DNA of 64,000 bases from Ophiura sarsii (taxonomy: Eukaryota > Echinodermata > Ophiuroidea > Amphilepidida > Ophiuridae), in the NCBI GenBank assembly GCA_035610835.1, contig CM069455.1:62001-126000 (forward strand), in the 5' to 3' direction. Made by a program: the position numbers and the translations under genes. Under the pieces are notes generated by a model, which did not search any database, was not told the origin of the DNA, and saw nothing but the letters and a program-made list of their open reading frames with translations. Positions 31,840-42,167 of this stretch are shown in pieces. Positions within the stretch are counted from its first letter, which is position 1, and every line of letters starts with the position of its first letter.

Positions 31840-32520
31840 GTACTGGCCCGACCAACCCCTTTCTGAATTGTCCAAAAAAAGTGTTTTTTGTTGTAGATTT
31901 GTTTTTTTATCTTTAATTTTTGAATTGTTGAACGTATTTCAAATATTGTGAACGCCAACGTCGGGACCCCTGGTCCCCGCCCGTAAAACGTTTTGCACGC
32001 TACACTCTTTTTGTTTTAGTTGCTTGGGGGAAATATTTCTAACCTCGCCCACCTTTAAAATACTGCACATCTGGTTACACTCCTGATTGTTCATGTGTTG
32101 TCAAAAACCAATTATGATAACTGAAGGCGCTCCAATAGTTGTCTAATTTTAGAGACTTTTCAGAGTTAATATTGTACTTCAATGCTCAATAATCACACAA
32201 GTCATGACCCTTCCCCGGCGGTAAGACGGTATACGGGGGTGTGCCGCTCTAATGGGTAGTTTTTTTCACACAAAATCCCTAAACATGGGGTATGATTTTG
32301 TAGCCCTAATAATGGGGTCACTTTTTTCAAATGGGTCTTTTTTCGCGAAATGTTTGTCTATTTTTGCGAAAATGTGCAAAAATTAGGTCTAAAATGAAGC
32401 AAATCCCCTAGAAATGGGTACCGATTTTTTCCAAAATCACCCCTAAAAATGGGTAGGGGTTTTGAATCTCCAGCCGCACCGCCGACCAAACCAAATCCGA
32501 GTAACGCCCCCCCCCCCGGA
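31840..32520. repeat. Degenerate AAATGGGTA/GGGGT-rich intronic repeat
   Basis: Short imperfect repeats of AATGGGTA, AATGGGGT and TTTTTTCGCGAAA cover 32240-32460, with an opening CGGTAAGACGGTATACGGGG. Non-coding; family unknown. Confidence 0.4.
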
Positions 32521-32699
32521 CCCTTCACAAGAAGAAACCTAGAAATTTTGTATACTATAAGCGCGAATTGTGTTTTGTACGAAGATGTCTATAGTGGAAA
32601 CCTGAGCGCACGCCTAACATCGACAATGAGATACCGTCAACGCAATTTGTAGTATTGCATATGTACATTTTTTTCGCATGCAATTTTGCACACCCGACT

Positions 32700-33311
32700 G
32701 GGTGTTATCCGTAACCTGACATACTTTATCTGACACACTTTTATCTGACACAGTTTTTTAAGGCGTTTGATGAACTCCTGAATTAAATGGCTATTCCATC
32801 AAATAAACTTACCCCTCTGAAATAGAAGGCTGTTCAATCAAACAAATTTACTCCTCTGAAATGACTATTCCATCAAATAAAGGTACTACCTCTGAAGTTT
32901 ATTTTAATGAAATAACCATTTTAGGGGGTAAGTTTATTTGATGGAACAGCCTTTTATTTCAGAGGGGGTAAGTTTATTTGATTGAATACAAAGGCTATTC
33001 CATCAAAAACTCCAAAAAAATAAAAGACTATTCTACACTAACTCCCTCTGAAATAAAGTGCTGTTACATCAAATAAACTTACTTCCTCTGAAATAAAGGA
33101 GGGGTAAGTTTATTTGATGGAATATCCATTTTAGGGGGTAAGTTTATTTGATGGAACAGCCTTTTATTTCAGAGGAGGTAAGTTTATTTGATGGAATAGC
33201 CATTTCAGGGGGTAGGTTTATTTCAGGAGTTCATCAAACGCCTAAAAAAACTGTGTCAGATAAAAGTGTGTCAGTGTGTCAGATAAAGTATGTCAGGTTA
33301 CGGAAACACCC
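32700..33311. mobile_element. 612-bp Mutator-like inverted-repeat element
   Basis: The 9-bp target duplication CACCCGACT (32691-32699 and 33312-33320) flanks ends GGGTGTTATCCGTAACCTGA and TCAGGTTACGGAAACACCCC. The arms continue through ATCTGACACA and GGCGTTTGATGAACTCCTGA. The centre is a set of direct and inverted copies of ATTCCATCAAATAAACTTAC and CCTCTGAAAT. A 9-bp duplication with long inverted ends is typical of Mutator-like elements. Confidence 0.8.
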
Positions 33312-33578
33312 CACCCGACTGCACATTAATTGCATTTCCCGAGATTTTCCTAAACTGCGCTTTCGCGTGTTGTATACCCAAATATAATTACGCCCTCTCA
33401 TATTGGCTTGACAGTTTAGTTGGGCAGACTTGATCACGGTCGGACTAACTATTCATATTGATATGATAAATATATTAAAGCGACAAAATGAAGGACTGAA
33501 CCCATCAGCTAACAAACTGCCAATAAAGTGAAATACACTTTGCTGATGAAGAAGAGCCCATCCTTTCCCCGTTACCAT

Positions 33579-34107
33579 ATACACCTATCAAAATATGTAA
33601 GTTCCCCCCTAGCATATACTAGAATATTTCCAAAAATATTTGATGAATTTAAATAATTGTCAGCTAGAAAGATGCACCCAATTGTTAGGCACATTTTGAT
33701 ACCAAATTTGTTGGCCTTGAGACGATGCAACGATAAGAAATTGTGCCATTTACCAATTTTTATACAGAAAAAAAAGTGGCACTAAATCGCACCGGCTATG
33801 GCTAGATTGTCCATACATCAATAAGCAGATCATAATCAATAAGCAGATCATAATCTTGTTTGTTAATTTTATGGACAAAACCAGCCATAGCCAGTGAGAT
33901 TTAGTGCCACTTTTTTTTCTGTATACAAATTGGTAAATGGCACAATTTCTTATCGTTGCATTGTCTCAAGGCCAACAAATTTGGTATCAAAATGTGCCTA
34001 ACAATTGGGTGCATCTTTCTAGCTGACAATTATTTGAATCCATCAAATATTTTTGGAAATATTCTAGTATATGCTAGGGGGGAACTTACATAATTTGATG
34101 GGTGTAT
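33579..34107. mobile_element. 529-bp fold-back element
   Basis: ATACACCTATCAAAATATGT at the left pairs with the right end near GATGGGTGTAT. The arms of ~230 bp are almost identical (CTAGCATATACTAGAATATT, TTGTTAGGCACATTTTGATA, GTGGCACTAAATC). The centre holds a small ATAAGCAGATCATAATC duplication. Same family core as 29703-30330. Confidence 0.85.
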
Positions 34108-35436
34108 TACAGTTGCGCAAACCCGGCTTAACAGGCTAACTGTCGGGCAAGAAGTCAAAAAACGGACGTAGAAAGTGCAAGGAGCCTAAATTTGGAGAGA
34201 GACGTATTAACAAATATAACAGGATTGCTTGTCAGATAGTTGTAAAGGAAGATATAATACACAACGCTATTGCAATTCACGCTGCATGTCACAACGAATC
34301 TCATTTATTTGGTATACCACCAGATGAGAAGTCCTTTATACTCGCATATAATTAACATAATGTACTGTTACAAAATATTATTAGACTTGTATATAAACTG
34401 AGTGTCACACGCTGTTACCCATAACAGCGAATATGTTCTATTCAGGCAACATGGAATCTGAAGATGCGCCTGTGACGATGTTGGCTTATCTGTTAAAAGC
34501 CAGCAAATTTCCATGTGCGATAAGCGCATGGAATTGAGCAAACGGAATAATTGATGCCGAAGCCTTGCGTACAAATCTTATGCGACCTTAAATGGTGATA
34601 TTTCTTGTAAGAGTCTTTTTATAAGATTTCTTACTTATACGAGTCAATAGTCCGTAAGATAATTGTTTATTATCTTGGAAATTAGGCACAAGCTTACGTG
34701 CACCCGGATAGATAGATAGATGTTTTATATATAACTTTGATATATTTATATTAATTAATTTATGTCATTTTGTTTGACACAAAGGATGATTCAACTCAAA
34801 ACCTCCAATTTCAATTGGATTGATATTTTTGCTATACAAATTCTGCCCAGCGAGAAGGAAACCTTTTATACTGGGTTGCGAAAAGCAAGTGACAAAATAA
34901 AACACCACACGGGATGCCAAGGAACCCCCGAACCACAGGGGAACCCCCCGTGGAAATAAAAATAAAAGGTCACCACCAGAAGCCCAATTGGAGTAAGCTA
35001 CTGGGAACCGCACGGACAGCCAAAAGTGGACACCCATGGAAAAAATTGACCGCCACCGGGATGCTCAATAGAACAAACCGGGAACCAGAATGGGGGGAAT
35101 AGAGCCTCAGAACCACCAAGACATCCCCCCCCCCCCCAAGAAAAACCCGATATGCACCCAAAATAAAAAAGGGTTGGGTGGGTGGGAATTTCCAACTTCT
35201 GTATTCGTTGTAACCGATACATAGGACCAGTCAACGACGCACGAAACCACGCGCACTCATAATGCAATAGAGAACAAAGACAATCTCGCGACTAGCGAAC
35301 AACATGCATCTTTAAGAGTCAAGTACTTGACAACAAAAAGGGTGGTTTACAACTTCCTGAAGCAAAGTGGGTTTTAATCATACGAGATGATCAAAACGTC
35401 ATTATATTAATAAATATTTGTCAATTATCATTACAG
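34108..35436. other. Kinase intron, mostly unassigned
   Basis: No exon seen. Contains a short (GATA) tract near 34708-34720 and an A-rich, C-run-containing stretch (34900-35170) whose frames show no recognised family. Confidence 0.45.
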
Positions 35437-35507
35437 GTTAAGCTTCCTACTAAATGGCTAGCGATTGAGTCGATTCGGTTTCGTAAATTCTCAACTGAGA
35501 GTGATGT
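35437..35507 (+). CDS. Gene 1 kinase exon 5: activation segment end
   Basis: 71 bp, phase 0 in and phase 2 out (donor GTACGT). Encodes VKLPTKWLAIESIRFRKFST then ESD and part of Val. WLAIES replaces the WMAPE motif of most kinases, as in RET/VEGFR-type receptors. Confidence 0.85.
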
Positions 35508-36059
35508 GTACGTATCTAAAACTTGTTAAAATAGCTGAAACATGCAACATTAATCTTGTGAAAAAATGAAGAAAGAGGTCAACCATGAAAATATTTCCCC
35601 CATTAACAAGGTGTATTGTATTAAACTGATGTCAAACGGACAATGATTTATCGCAGGCAATCACATACAGTCCTCAAAATAAGTAACTGACCAGGTAATT
35701 AATATGCTCTCAACTCCAAAGCTCTAACGTAAAAATATTAAATTATATATAAAGTAAATCTCTTTTCTTCAATTAGAAATATTACACGGAAGATCGAATG
35801 AATGTTAACTCAGTTATGTGCCCAAAACCAATACAAAGTCAGTTTTTCATATTTTGTTCGTCGACACGCAGCCTCGGACTAGCAACAGGCAGATTATTGA
35901 TTAACTGGTAGCGACGACTCACGGTTGATAATAAGATGAGGATTAGGGATGCTTCAATTGATCAGTGCATACACACACCTGTCACACGGTCCCGCGTATT
36001 CAAAACCCAAGTGTGAAAATGTAAACTGCACTTTGTTATAACCTTATCAATGTAGTGTT

Positions 36060-36210
36060 CTCATTATTAACCGATTTTCATGAACAATGTCTCAAATTGA
36101 AGAGAAAGGAGATTTCCTAACAACTTTATGATTCACTAATTTTATGTAGGATCTATAGTTTTGGAGTTAATAGTATATTTATTACCTGGACAATTACTTA
36201 TTTTGAGGAC
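36060..36210 (+). repeat. Intronic dispersed repeat, copy 1 of 3
   Basis: A block with AATGTCTCAAATTGAAGA, GGATCTATAGTTTTGGAGTT and TATTACCTGGACAATTACTT resembles 36975-37150 and 38958-39130. All three lie in kinase introns of gene 1. Confidence 0.5.
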
Positions 36211-36974
36211 TTTATAATGGGTTATCTCGAGTGATCTCATGACCATCGGAGAGCGAAGGTTCGTTTCTCATTGGATTTGTCTTCTAAGAAAGTAATTTAG
36301 CAAATTTGGCGAAAACCAAATTATTGGTCTGAGCACAAGGATTCTAAACAAAGGTATAGTTTGTTCTATATCCGATGTTTGGTTACCGAGTTATCGAGTA
36401 AAACGTAAAAAGGTCATTGACCTTTGCGTATGTGGTCAAAACTTGCTTAAAATTAATCCGATTTTGACAAACAATATCTCAAATTATTCGTCTGACATGT
36501 CTGAGGCTACCGGAAATGGTATTTTCACCACCTGGAATATTGTTGTGGTTCAAAAGGTCATTGGCCTATATGGAACTTGACCTTTTGATCCCTTTATAAG
36601 GGTACAACAAATACTCTAGATTGTAAAAACTCCTCTAGCCATCCCTATGAGACCGACTGGTAGGAAACACCTAGTTCAATAGTGAAATATGCGGCACGGC
36701 GGTACAGCGCTCGCTGAAATGGACAGTGACAGAGTTCCTACTTTTAATGCCGATGTTCTCACAGAAAACATGTTTTTATTGACTTTGGATACGCATGAAC
36801 ATCGAGGAAAAGGAGTTTCATGTTATTATTTTCGCAACTTCCCCAAATTAGGGATGTTTTTGAAGTCCACGTTAAAGAAGAAAAAAAAGGTAAACCTGCT
36901 AGTTTAATATTTTCAAGTTGTAAGCCAAAGCTTTCATTAAAGTAAATATAAAGCAATCATGTATCGGACTTCTC

Positions 36975-37150
36975 CTTACATTTTTGAGTGTCACTTCCTC
37001 AATAATCACCTGATCCTAGCGTGCAATATCTCATATTGAAGAAGATAAATTTTTCGACAACTTAATTTTTTAATATTTTGAGATAGGATATATATTTTTA
37101 GAGTTAGAAGCCGATTTATTACCTGTATAGTTACTTTTTTGATGACTGTA
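36975..37150 (+). repeat. Intronic dispersed repeat, copy 2 of 3
   Basis: GAGTGTCACTTCCTCA, ATCCTAGCGTG, ATATCTCATATTGAAGAAGA, TATATATTTTTAGAGTTA and TTTGATGACTGTA appear in the same order as at 38958-39130. Confidence 0.75.
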
Positions 37151-37232
37151 TAGTTCAATTTAAGTGCTACTATTATGGGTGTTTCTGTTTAATGAATAGC
37201 AATTAAGATTTGTTTTCATAATTTCCCCACAG

Positions 37233-37273
37233 ATGGGCTTATGGGATACTGCTCTACGAGATGATCACGTTGG
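37233..37273 (+). CDS. Gene 1 kinase exon 6: helix F
   Basis: A 41-bp micro-exon, phase 2 in and phase 1 out (donor GTAAGT), acceptor ATTTCCCCACAG. With the split codon it gives VWAYGILLYEMITLG, the conserved DVWxxGxxLxExxTxG segment. Recovered by splice phase and motif, being too short for an open-frame call. Confidence 0.85.
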
Positions 37274-37611
37274 GTAAGTATAGAATTGACAGTTCTGGGC
37301 AATAACTTATTACCGATAATCCATTGCAATGTATACGATGATATAATGTATTAGTACTACCACAGAGACCAATTGATTTGTCTAAATCAAAGCATGAATG
37401 ATGGAATTATGAAACGATTGACGATCTGTTTAGTCATAAATATTAGTTGGGGCATTTGCCTATTCTATCATAATTAAAAAATATATAAGTTGGACTAATA
37501 GCTTATTCAATATTCAATTTCTTTTATCTATAAAGGTACACGATAACTGTTTTCCTTCGACAAATGTTTGCATAAGTGTATGATCTTTCAATTTTTGTTT
37601 TGACCAAACAG

Positions 37612-37935
37612 GCTAGATAGGCATTTAGATGAATCTTTTAGGCATCATTTGATACCAAATTTGCCCCCTAACAACAAAGATAAACCATGATTAGCACCAT
37701 TTAAAGAAAATTGGTCACTTTTCAAAAGTCACATTTTCAACGCACGCAAGCCGCGAGAAAATGCTGTGCGTGGCACTGTGAATGGCCGGGAATGAAATGG
37801 ATATTGACCACACAGTGGGGATGCGTTGGGCTGTGCCTGAGTGAGCGGGCTATTTGATTATGAACAGGTAACATGTGGTCTTTTCTTCCCGCGTATGTGT
37901 ATTGAAAATGTGACTTTTGAAAAGTGACTAATTAA
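37612..37935. mobile_element. Partial copy of the GATACCAAA fold-back family
   Basis: Shares GGCTAGATAG, CATTTGATACCAAATTT, ATTTAAAGAAAATTGGTCAC and the pairing block AAAATGTGACTTTTGAAAAGTGAC with 29703-30330, but lacks the outer arms on the right side. Confidence 0.7.
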
Positions 37936-38197
37936 CATAATTAACTACGAGAATATACGAAATAGCTCATCTATTTCATTAGTGATCGCGAATATATGTA
38001 TTGCAAATAAAGAATCGATATTTATTGATAGTCTGTAATTAAACTGATGGTGAGACTTATTTTGCTAGTACCTAAATTATACTCCCATATGAGAGAGTTT
38101 CTCCTCGCGGTAAAACGTATTCAGCCTTGATAATGCTCAATAACTTCATCTCGTATAGTTCTAACTCAACCATCGACTATTGTTTTTTATACTGTAG

Positions 38198-38294
38198 GCG
38201 TTAAACCATACCCCGGCATAGATGGTGCAGATATCATTATTCGACTGGAGGAAGGCTATAGGATGGAACAGCCAGACGGATGTGACGATGACAT
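38198..38294 (+). CDS. Gene 1 kinase exon 7
   Basis: 97 bp, phase 1 in and phase 2 out (donor GTAAGT). Encodes VKPYPGIDGADIIIRLEEGY then RMEQPDGCDDD. PYPG and LEEGYRMEQPDGC match the receptor-kinase helix G region (usual wording PYPG...L..GYRM..P..C). Confidence 0.85.
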
Positions 38295-38644
38295 GTAAGT
38301 GACCATGTATCATGAACTGAGCATTTATGAAATTCATTTTGTAATGTAGACGACGGTAAATGGTGTTCCAGTTGTGTCTTATGACACCTAACGACCTAAA
38401 TATGTATCACTAGCTTGCTTCTCAATTGTCTAAAACTGGTGGGTATACGCAATATCTCTTACATAGGATATTATTATTGTATTCGAAGAGTTCATTTTGC
38501 AAAGAAAAACAGATACATTAGGCCAAATTACAACAACAAAAAACAAGTTGTTCGCATTTTATCCCATAACGTCGCACCTTACATCTACTAAACTTCAAGC
38601 TTAATCAATGTCATTACTACGTGCTGCCCTCTTTTATTTGTTAG

Positions 38645-38732
38645 TTACCACTTGATGACAAGTTGTTGGCAGAAAGACCCAAAAATGCGTCCTTCGTTCG
38701 TCGACTTGGAAAAAAGTGTTAAGCGTAAATTG
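38645..38732 (+). CDS. Gene 1 kinase exon 8: C-lobe end
   Basis: 88 bp, phase 2 in and phase 0 out (donor GTAAGT). Encodes IYHLMTSCWQKDPKMRPSF then VDLEKSVKRKL. The CWxxDPxxRPxF motif closes the kinase domain. Confidence 0.85.
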
Positions 38733-38957
38733 GTAAGTACTCGAAACATTGTCACACTTTCATTTTCACATTTTACTTTTTACGGGGGAGAGTATGGCAG
38801 GTAGCGTGTGTGTGGCGTATTGATCCTTCGGAACAATACGGCCGACTATCCAACCTGCGCATGCATCCCCAATTGCACCGCACCGGTATTCGATAATGTA
38901 CCCGTAGCTGGGTCCGCGTGTAGAAAAGAAAAATGTCAAAATGATAATCGAACGTTA

Positions 38958-39130
38958 CCTTACATTTTGGAGTGTCACTTCCTCATCATTATTCACCCAA
39001 TCCTAGCGTGCCATATCTCATATTAAAAAAGATACATTTCTCAACAACTTAAATATTTGATATTTTTAAGTAGAATATATATTTTTAGAGTTAAAATCCA
39101 ATTTACTATTACCTGTATATTTACTTGTTT
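38958..39130 (+). repeat. Intronic dispersed repeat, copy 3 of 3
   Basis: Same block as 36975-37150 (GAGTGTCACTTCCTCATCAT, ATCCTAGCGTGCCATATCTC, TTTTGATGACTGTAAA), ~80-85% alike by eye. Confidence 0.75.
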
Positions 39131-39706
39131 TGATGACTGTAAAAGGAACGTCTGCATATCATATCTATACAGTATTTATAGATTTTTTTCTTCACATACG
39201 CCGTCCGACTAACACAAAGATGTGTCAACTAAACTGTTCAAAAAAAATTCGAATATGAGCACAAAATAGTGGTAAATTTGGAACATTTTGTATGAGACCT
39301 TCCAATATTCACAAGCATGTGGTTACACTGAAACATGGAATCGTTGAAAAGTGGAATAATAATAATAACAATATGAACAATATGAATATATCACGAATTA
39401 TTTTAAAAATTGGCGATTAAAATATATTTCCGAACTTTTTTTGACCAGTTTATATGCTAGAGGTTATCCATGTAAACATGCGCATAAGGCTACACATGGG
39501 AATCGCACCCGGCCTATTATACAGTCAATTGAATCAATCGGTGCATGACGTCCAATGAATTACATGAATTGGCCTTGAAACCGGTGCGTCATCTTTCTGG
39601 CAGCTAATCCATACACTACGGATTACCTCTTGAAATCGAATCTGCAATTATTATTTCCACCAATTTAAACAATGCTGTTTCACAATTGTTTATTTTATTT
39701 CCCCAG

Positions 39707-39739
39707 GATAAGGCGGATGTCGTTTACGCCAACTTGTGA
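39707..39739 (+). CDS. Gene 1 last exon: short tail
   Basis: 33 bp, phase 0, acceptor TTTATTTCCCCAG. Encodes DKADVVYANL and a TGA stop. The Tyr987 context YANL fits the pYxN consensus for Grb2 SH2 binding. The cytoplasmic tail after the kinase is very short. The first AATACA-type possible poly(A) signal is near 39908; weak. Confidence 0.7.
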   Translation, partial: DKADVVYANL

Positions 39740-40469
39740 TTGATCATAGTGACTACTGACGTTATCCACAGATAGTCTACGTTATCAAATGAGTCACATA
39801 GGTGACGGGAAACCCTGTTCTACTACAGGCGAATAGACCATTCTAGTATGGTCGGTGGGACGTGTTTGTTATTTTTGATTTTCAACTATTTTCGAAATTT
39901 TCAACACAATACATTTTTTAAACATTGTAAAAAATTCCCAACGCAGTTTACAAAAAGCTTCAAAAAATCAAATTCGAACACAAATTAACGGGTCGGTTGG
40001 GCGCGTCAAACACGGGTTTTTTTCTTCGCTTTGTTGGAAGTTCTTATTAGTTACATATAGTCGGAATCTTTCTTTTTTTGGAATATCGTCTGCAGACGCA
40101 TGTTAACGTAAACCTGGTCAAGGAGCATGGCAGAATATGCTGTGTGCAGACTTGTATCGTCCAAACTCGGTACCTCAGGTTTGGACTCGAGTCCAGACTC
40201 GGACGGAAAATGATTCGGACTCGAACACGAGCGGATTCTGCTCGGACTTTGATGAAGTAAACTCGGGTGTATTTGTGGAACAAAGCTGTCTATTTTTATC
40301 ATGTTGTAATTATTATCTATTAGTTCGCTGTCGCTCAATTATTGATCTTACTACGGGGTTAAAACGGTTGCTGTTGGTGCGTTCCGACCGCAGTGCTTGT
40401 ATTTTGCGTCTCGTACCCACCCGTGGTGATGTCTCTGACTAAGCGACTTCGACGATATCATGTTGTTTC

Positions 40470-40664
40470 TATTGTATCACCTTTCCCTGCCTGCTCTGTA
40501 CATTAAGATATGTTTTATTAAGGTTTTGCTGTATTTTTAACTAGTTCCTCATCATTGTATATTACGTGTCTTAATTTTATAAGGTTCTTTAATTCATGTG
40601 TATATTGGTCTTGTTATGCTTGTAGAGCGTTTTGAGGTGTTTCGTAAAGCGCTTTAAAATGTGG

Positions 40665-40697
<33 letters not shown>
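40470..40697 (+). mobile_element. LINE/SINE 3' tail with (ATT)n
   Basis: TGTAGAGCGTTTTGAGGTGT and GTAAAGCGCTTTAAAATG precede a (TTA)n run at 40666-40696. This 'AAGCGC ... ATTATT' end is the same type as the CR1-like LINE at 58506-60960. Upstream coding is not recognisable. Confidence 0.55.
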
Positions 40698-40705
<8 letters not shown>

Positions 40706-40860
40706 CCTTTAAAGGTACGTTAGGGGGAAAGAGGTTTTTGTTATTCATTCATTATTACGTTAGGTCGAAAATACTGTTTCCCCCTAACGTAATTTCTTTC
40801 ATAAACAATAATGCGCTTTATTCCGTTATAAATAACAAAGTAAATTACTATTCATGAGCT

Positions 40861-41004
40861 AATTAATTATGCAAATTTATTCAAATATTCAATAAATTTG
40901 CATAATTTGTACGACGGGCTGTCTCTAACAGTGACTAAAGACAGCCCGTCGTACAAATTATGCAAATTTTGTGAATATTTGAATAAATTAGCATAATTAA
41001 TTAA
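40861..41004. repeat. Long near-perfect palindrome
   Basis: The left arm (AATTAATTATGCAAATTTAT ... TTTGTACGACGGGCTGTCT) pairs with the right arm (AGACAGCCCGTCGTACAAA ... ATAATTAATT). The loop is only ~14 nt (CTAACAGTGACTAA) and the arms are ~64 bp with few mismatches. Set in a wider AT-rich region with a second (ATT)n run at 41068-41113. Confidence 0.85.
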
Positions 41005-41070
41005 TTTATGTAAATGAATGTTATTGTTAGTTAATCTCATGTAATTTTTCCCCTTATGGTTATCATTAGC

Positions 41071-41106
<36 letters not shown>

Positions 41107-41154
41107 AATAATAATTAATGATCACTAGGATAATGATCACTAGGATATCGTCAA

Positions 41155-41560
41155 AGAAGAGTGAGTGTGATTCTTATTAAAATGATTTGTTTGTATATTT
41201 GCGATTACTTGCCAGTCGAAAGATAATTATAATGATTATTCTGTATTTATGACATGCAGTTTCTGTATGTCTGTCATAAATTTTAGTTTTTTGTATTTCA
41301 TGTATTTGTATTTTTTTTTTGTATATACAGCGCTTTGAGAACTTGTTGTAAGGCGCTCTATAAGTATTTTGTACTATTATTATTATTAATATTATACAAT
41401 AAATAGTCGACCCTAGTTACGCCTGCCCACTAGAGGGCAGCATTGATCAAAGATAGTGGGGTCAGACGACGGTGGACACGAACGGCCGATAAATTTGAAT
41501 TTCCATTGGTTTCGATATAACAATGGATTTTGATTATATTATATTGATATATTGATACCC
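41155..41560 (+). repeat. Dispersed repeat with AAGGCGCTCTATAAGTATTTT tail, copy 1
   Basis: From GTGTGATTCTTATTAAAA through GCGATTACTTGCCAGTCGAA to a LINE-like 3' tail (GCGCTTTGAGAACTTGTTGT), ATT repeats, then TAAATAGTCGACCCTAGTTA. Repeated at 42168-42470 with an offset of ~1013 bp; the AGTCGACCC block also occurs at 41571. Confidence 0.75.
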
Positions 41561-41729
41561 CCTGTACAATAAATAGTCGACCCTTGTTACGCCTGCCCAC
41601 TGGAGGGCAGCATTGATCAAATATAGTGGGGTCAGAAGACGGTGGACACGAACGGCCGTTAATTTTGAATTTCCGTTTGTTTCAATGTAACAATGGATTT
41701 TGATTATATGACCCCATAAAATTCATCAC

Positions 41730-41900
41730 ACGTTGGAACTAAATTATTTCATCCTAAAACCGCTGGAGTTGAAAAACCAACTCCAGTGGCAGTATCATTT
41801 TTTGAATTTAATCCGTCGTCCATTCACTTGATCAAGTAACCTCGTTCGCATATTTTAACCTGAATATTCGTGAATACGCCCGTGTCCAGCGTCGTCTGAG
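41730..41900. repeat. Dispersed repeat, inverted relative to 54396-54580
   Basis: AAATTATTTCATCCTAAAAC, CCGCTGGAGTTG, AACTCCAGTGGCAGTATCAT and TATTCGTGAATACGCCCGTG are the reverse complement of sequence at 54396-54580. A small CTGGAGTTG...CAACTCCAG hairpin sits in both. Confidence 0.75.
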
Positions 41901-42167
41901 TGGGGTGCCGCCTGTCAAGTTAATTTTTGATACAGTTTTTGTGGTGGAGTCTAGTCTATGAATTGCTTTTATGTGTTAAAATCAGTATTTCTACACAGAT
42001 GTCTGTAAAATGTATATGAGATCTTGATACGATATGAACATCACGTTGTAATTGTGAAGAAATAATTAAAATAATATAATAATATAAAAGGCAGTGTATC
42101 ATTTGCATGGGGATCACCCAGCTGAGTTATTCGCTCACGTGGAAACATTACATAATCAATCAGGTCA

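Larger units (their letters stand above)
5526..39739 (+). other. Gene 1: IgGFc-binding-domain receptor tyrosine kinase (whole locus)
   Basis: Span of the reconstructed gene. Exons: 5526-5592, 17415-18614, six cassettes in 22474-26420, 27501-27643, 28963-29263, 29393-29506, 30919-31109, 31599-31721, 35437-35507, 37233-37273, 38198-38294, 38645-38732, 39707-39739. Every junction has a GT donor and an AG acceptor, and the phases agree throughout; the coding total with all cassettes is 2973 nt (990 residues plus stop). Layout: signal peptide 1-22, IgGFc-binding-like ectodomain 23-422, repeat stalk 423-590, membrane helix ~596-618, kinase ~703-975, C-terminal YANL. The kinase is of the FGFR/RET/VEGFR-like group. 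The combination suggests a cell-surface signalling receptor; the ligand is unknown. Intron 1 is 11.8 kb. Extra exons between 18615 and 22473 cannot be excluded. Confidence 0.85.
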
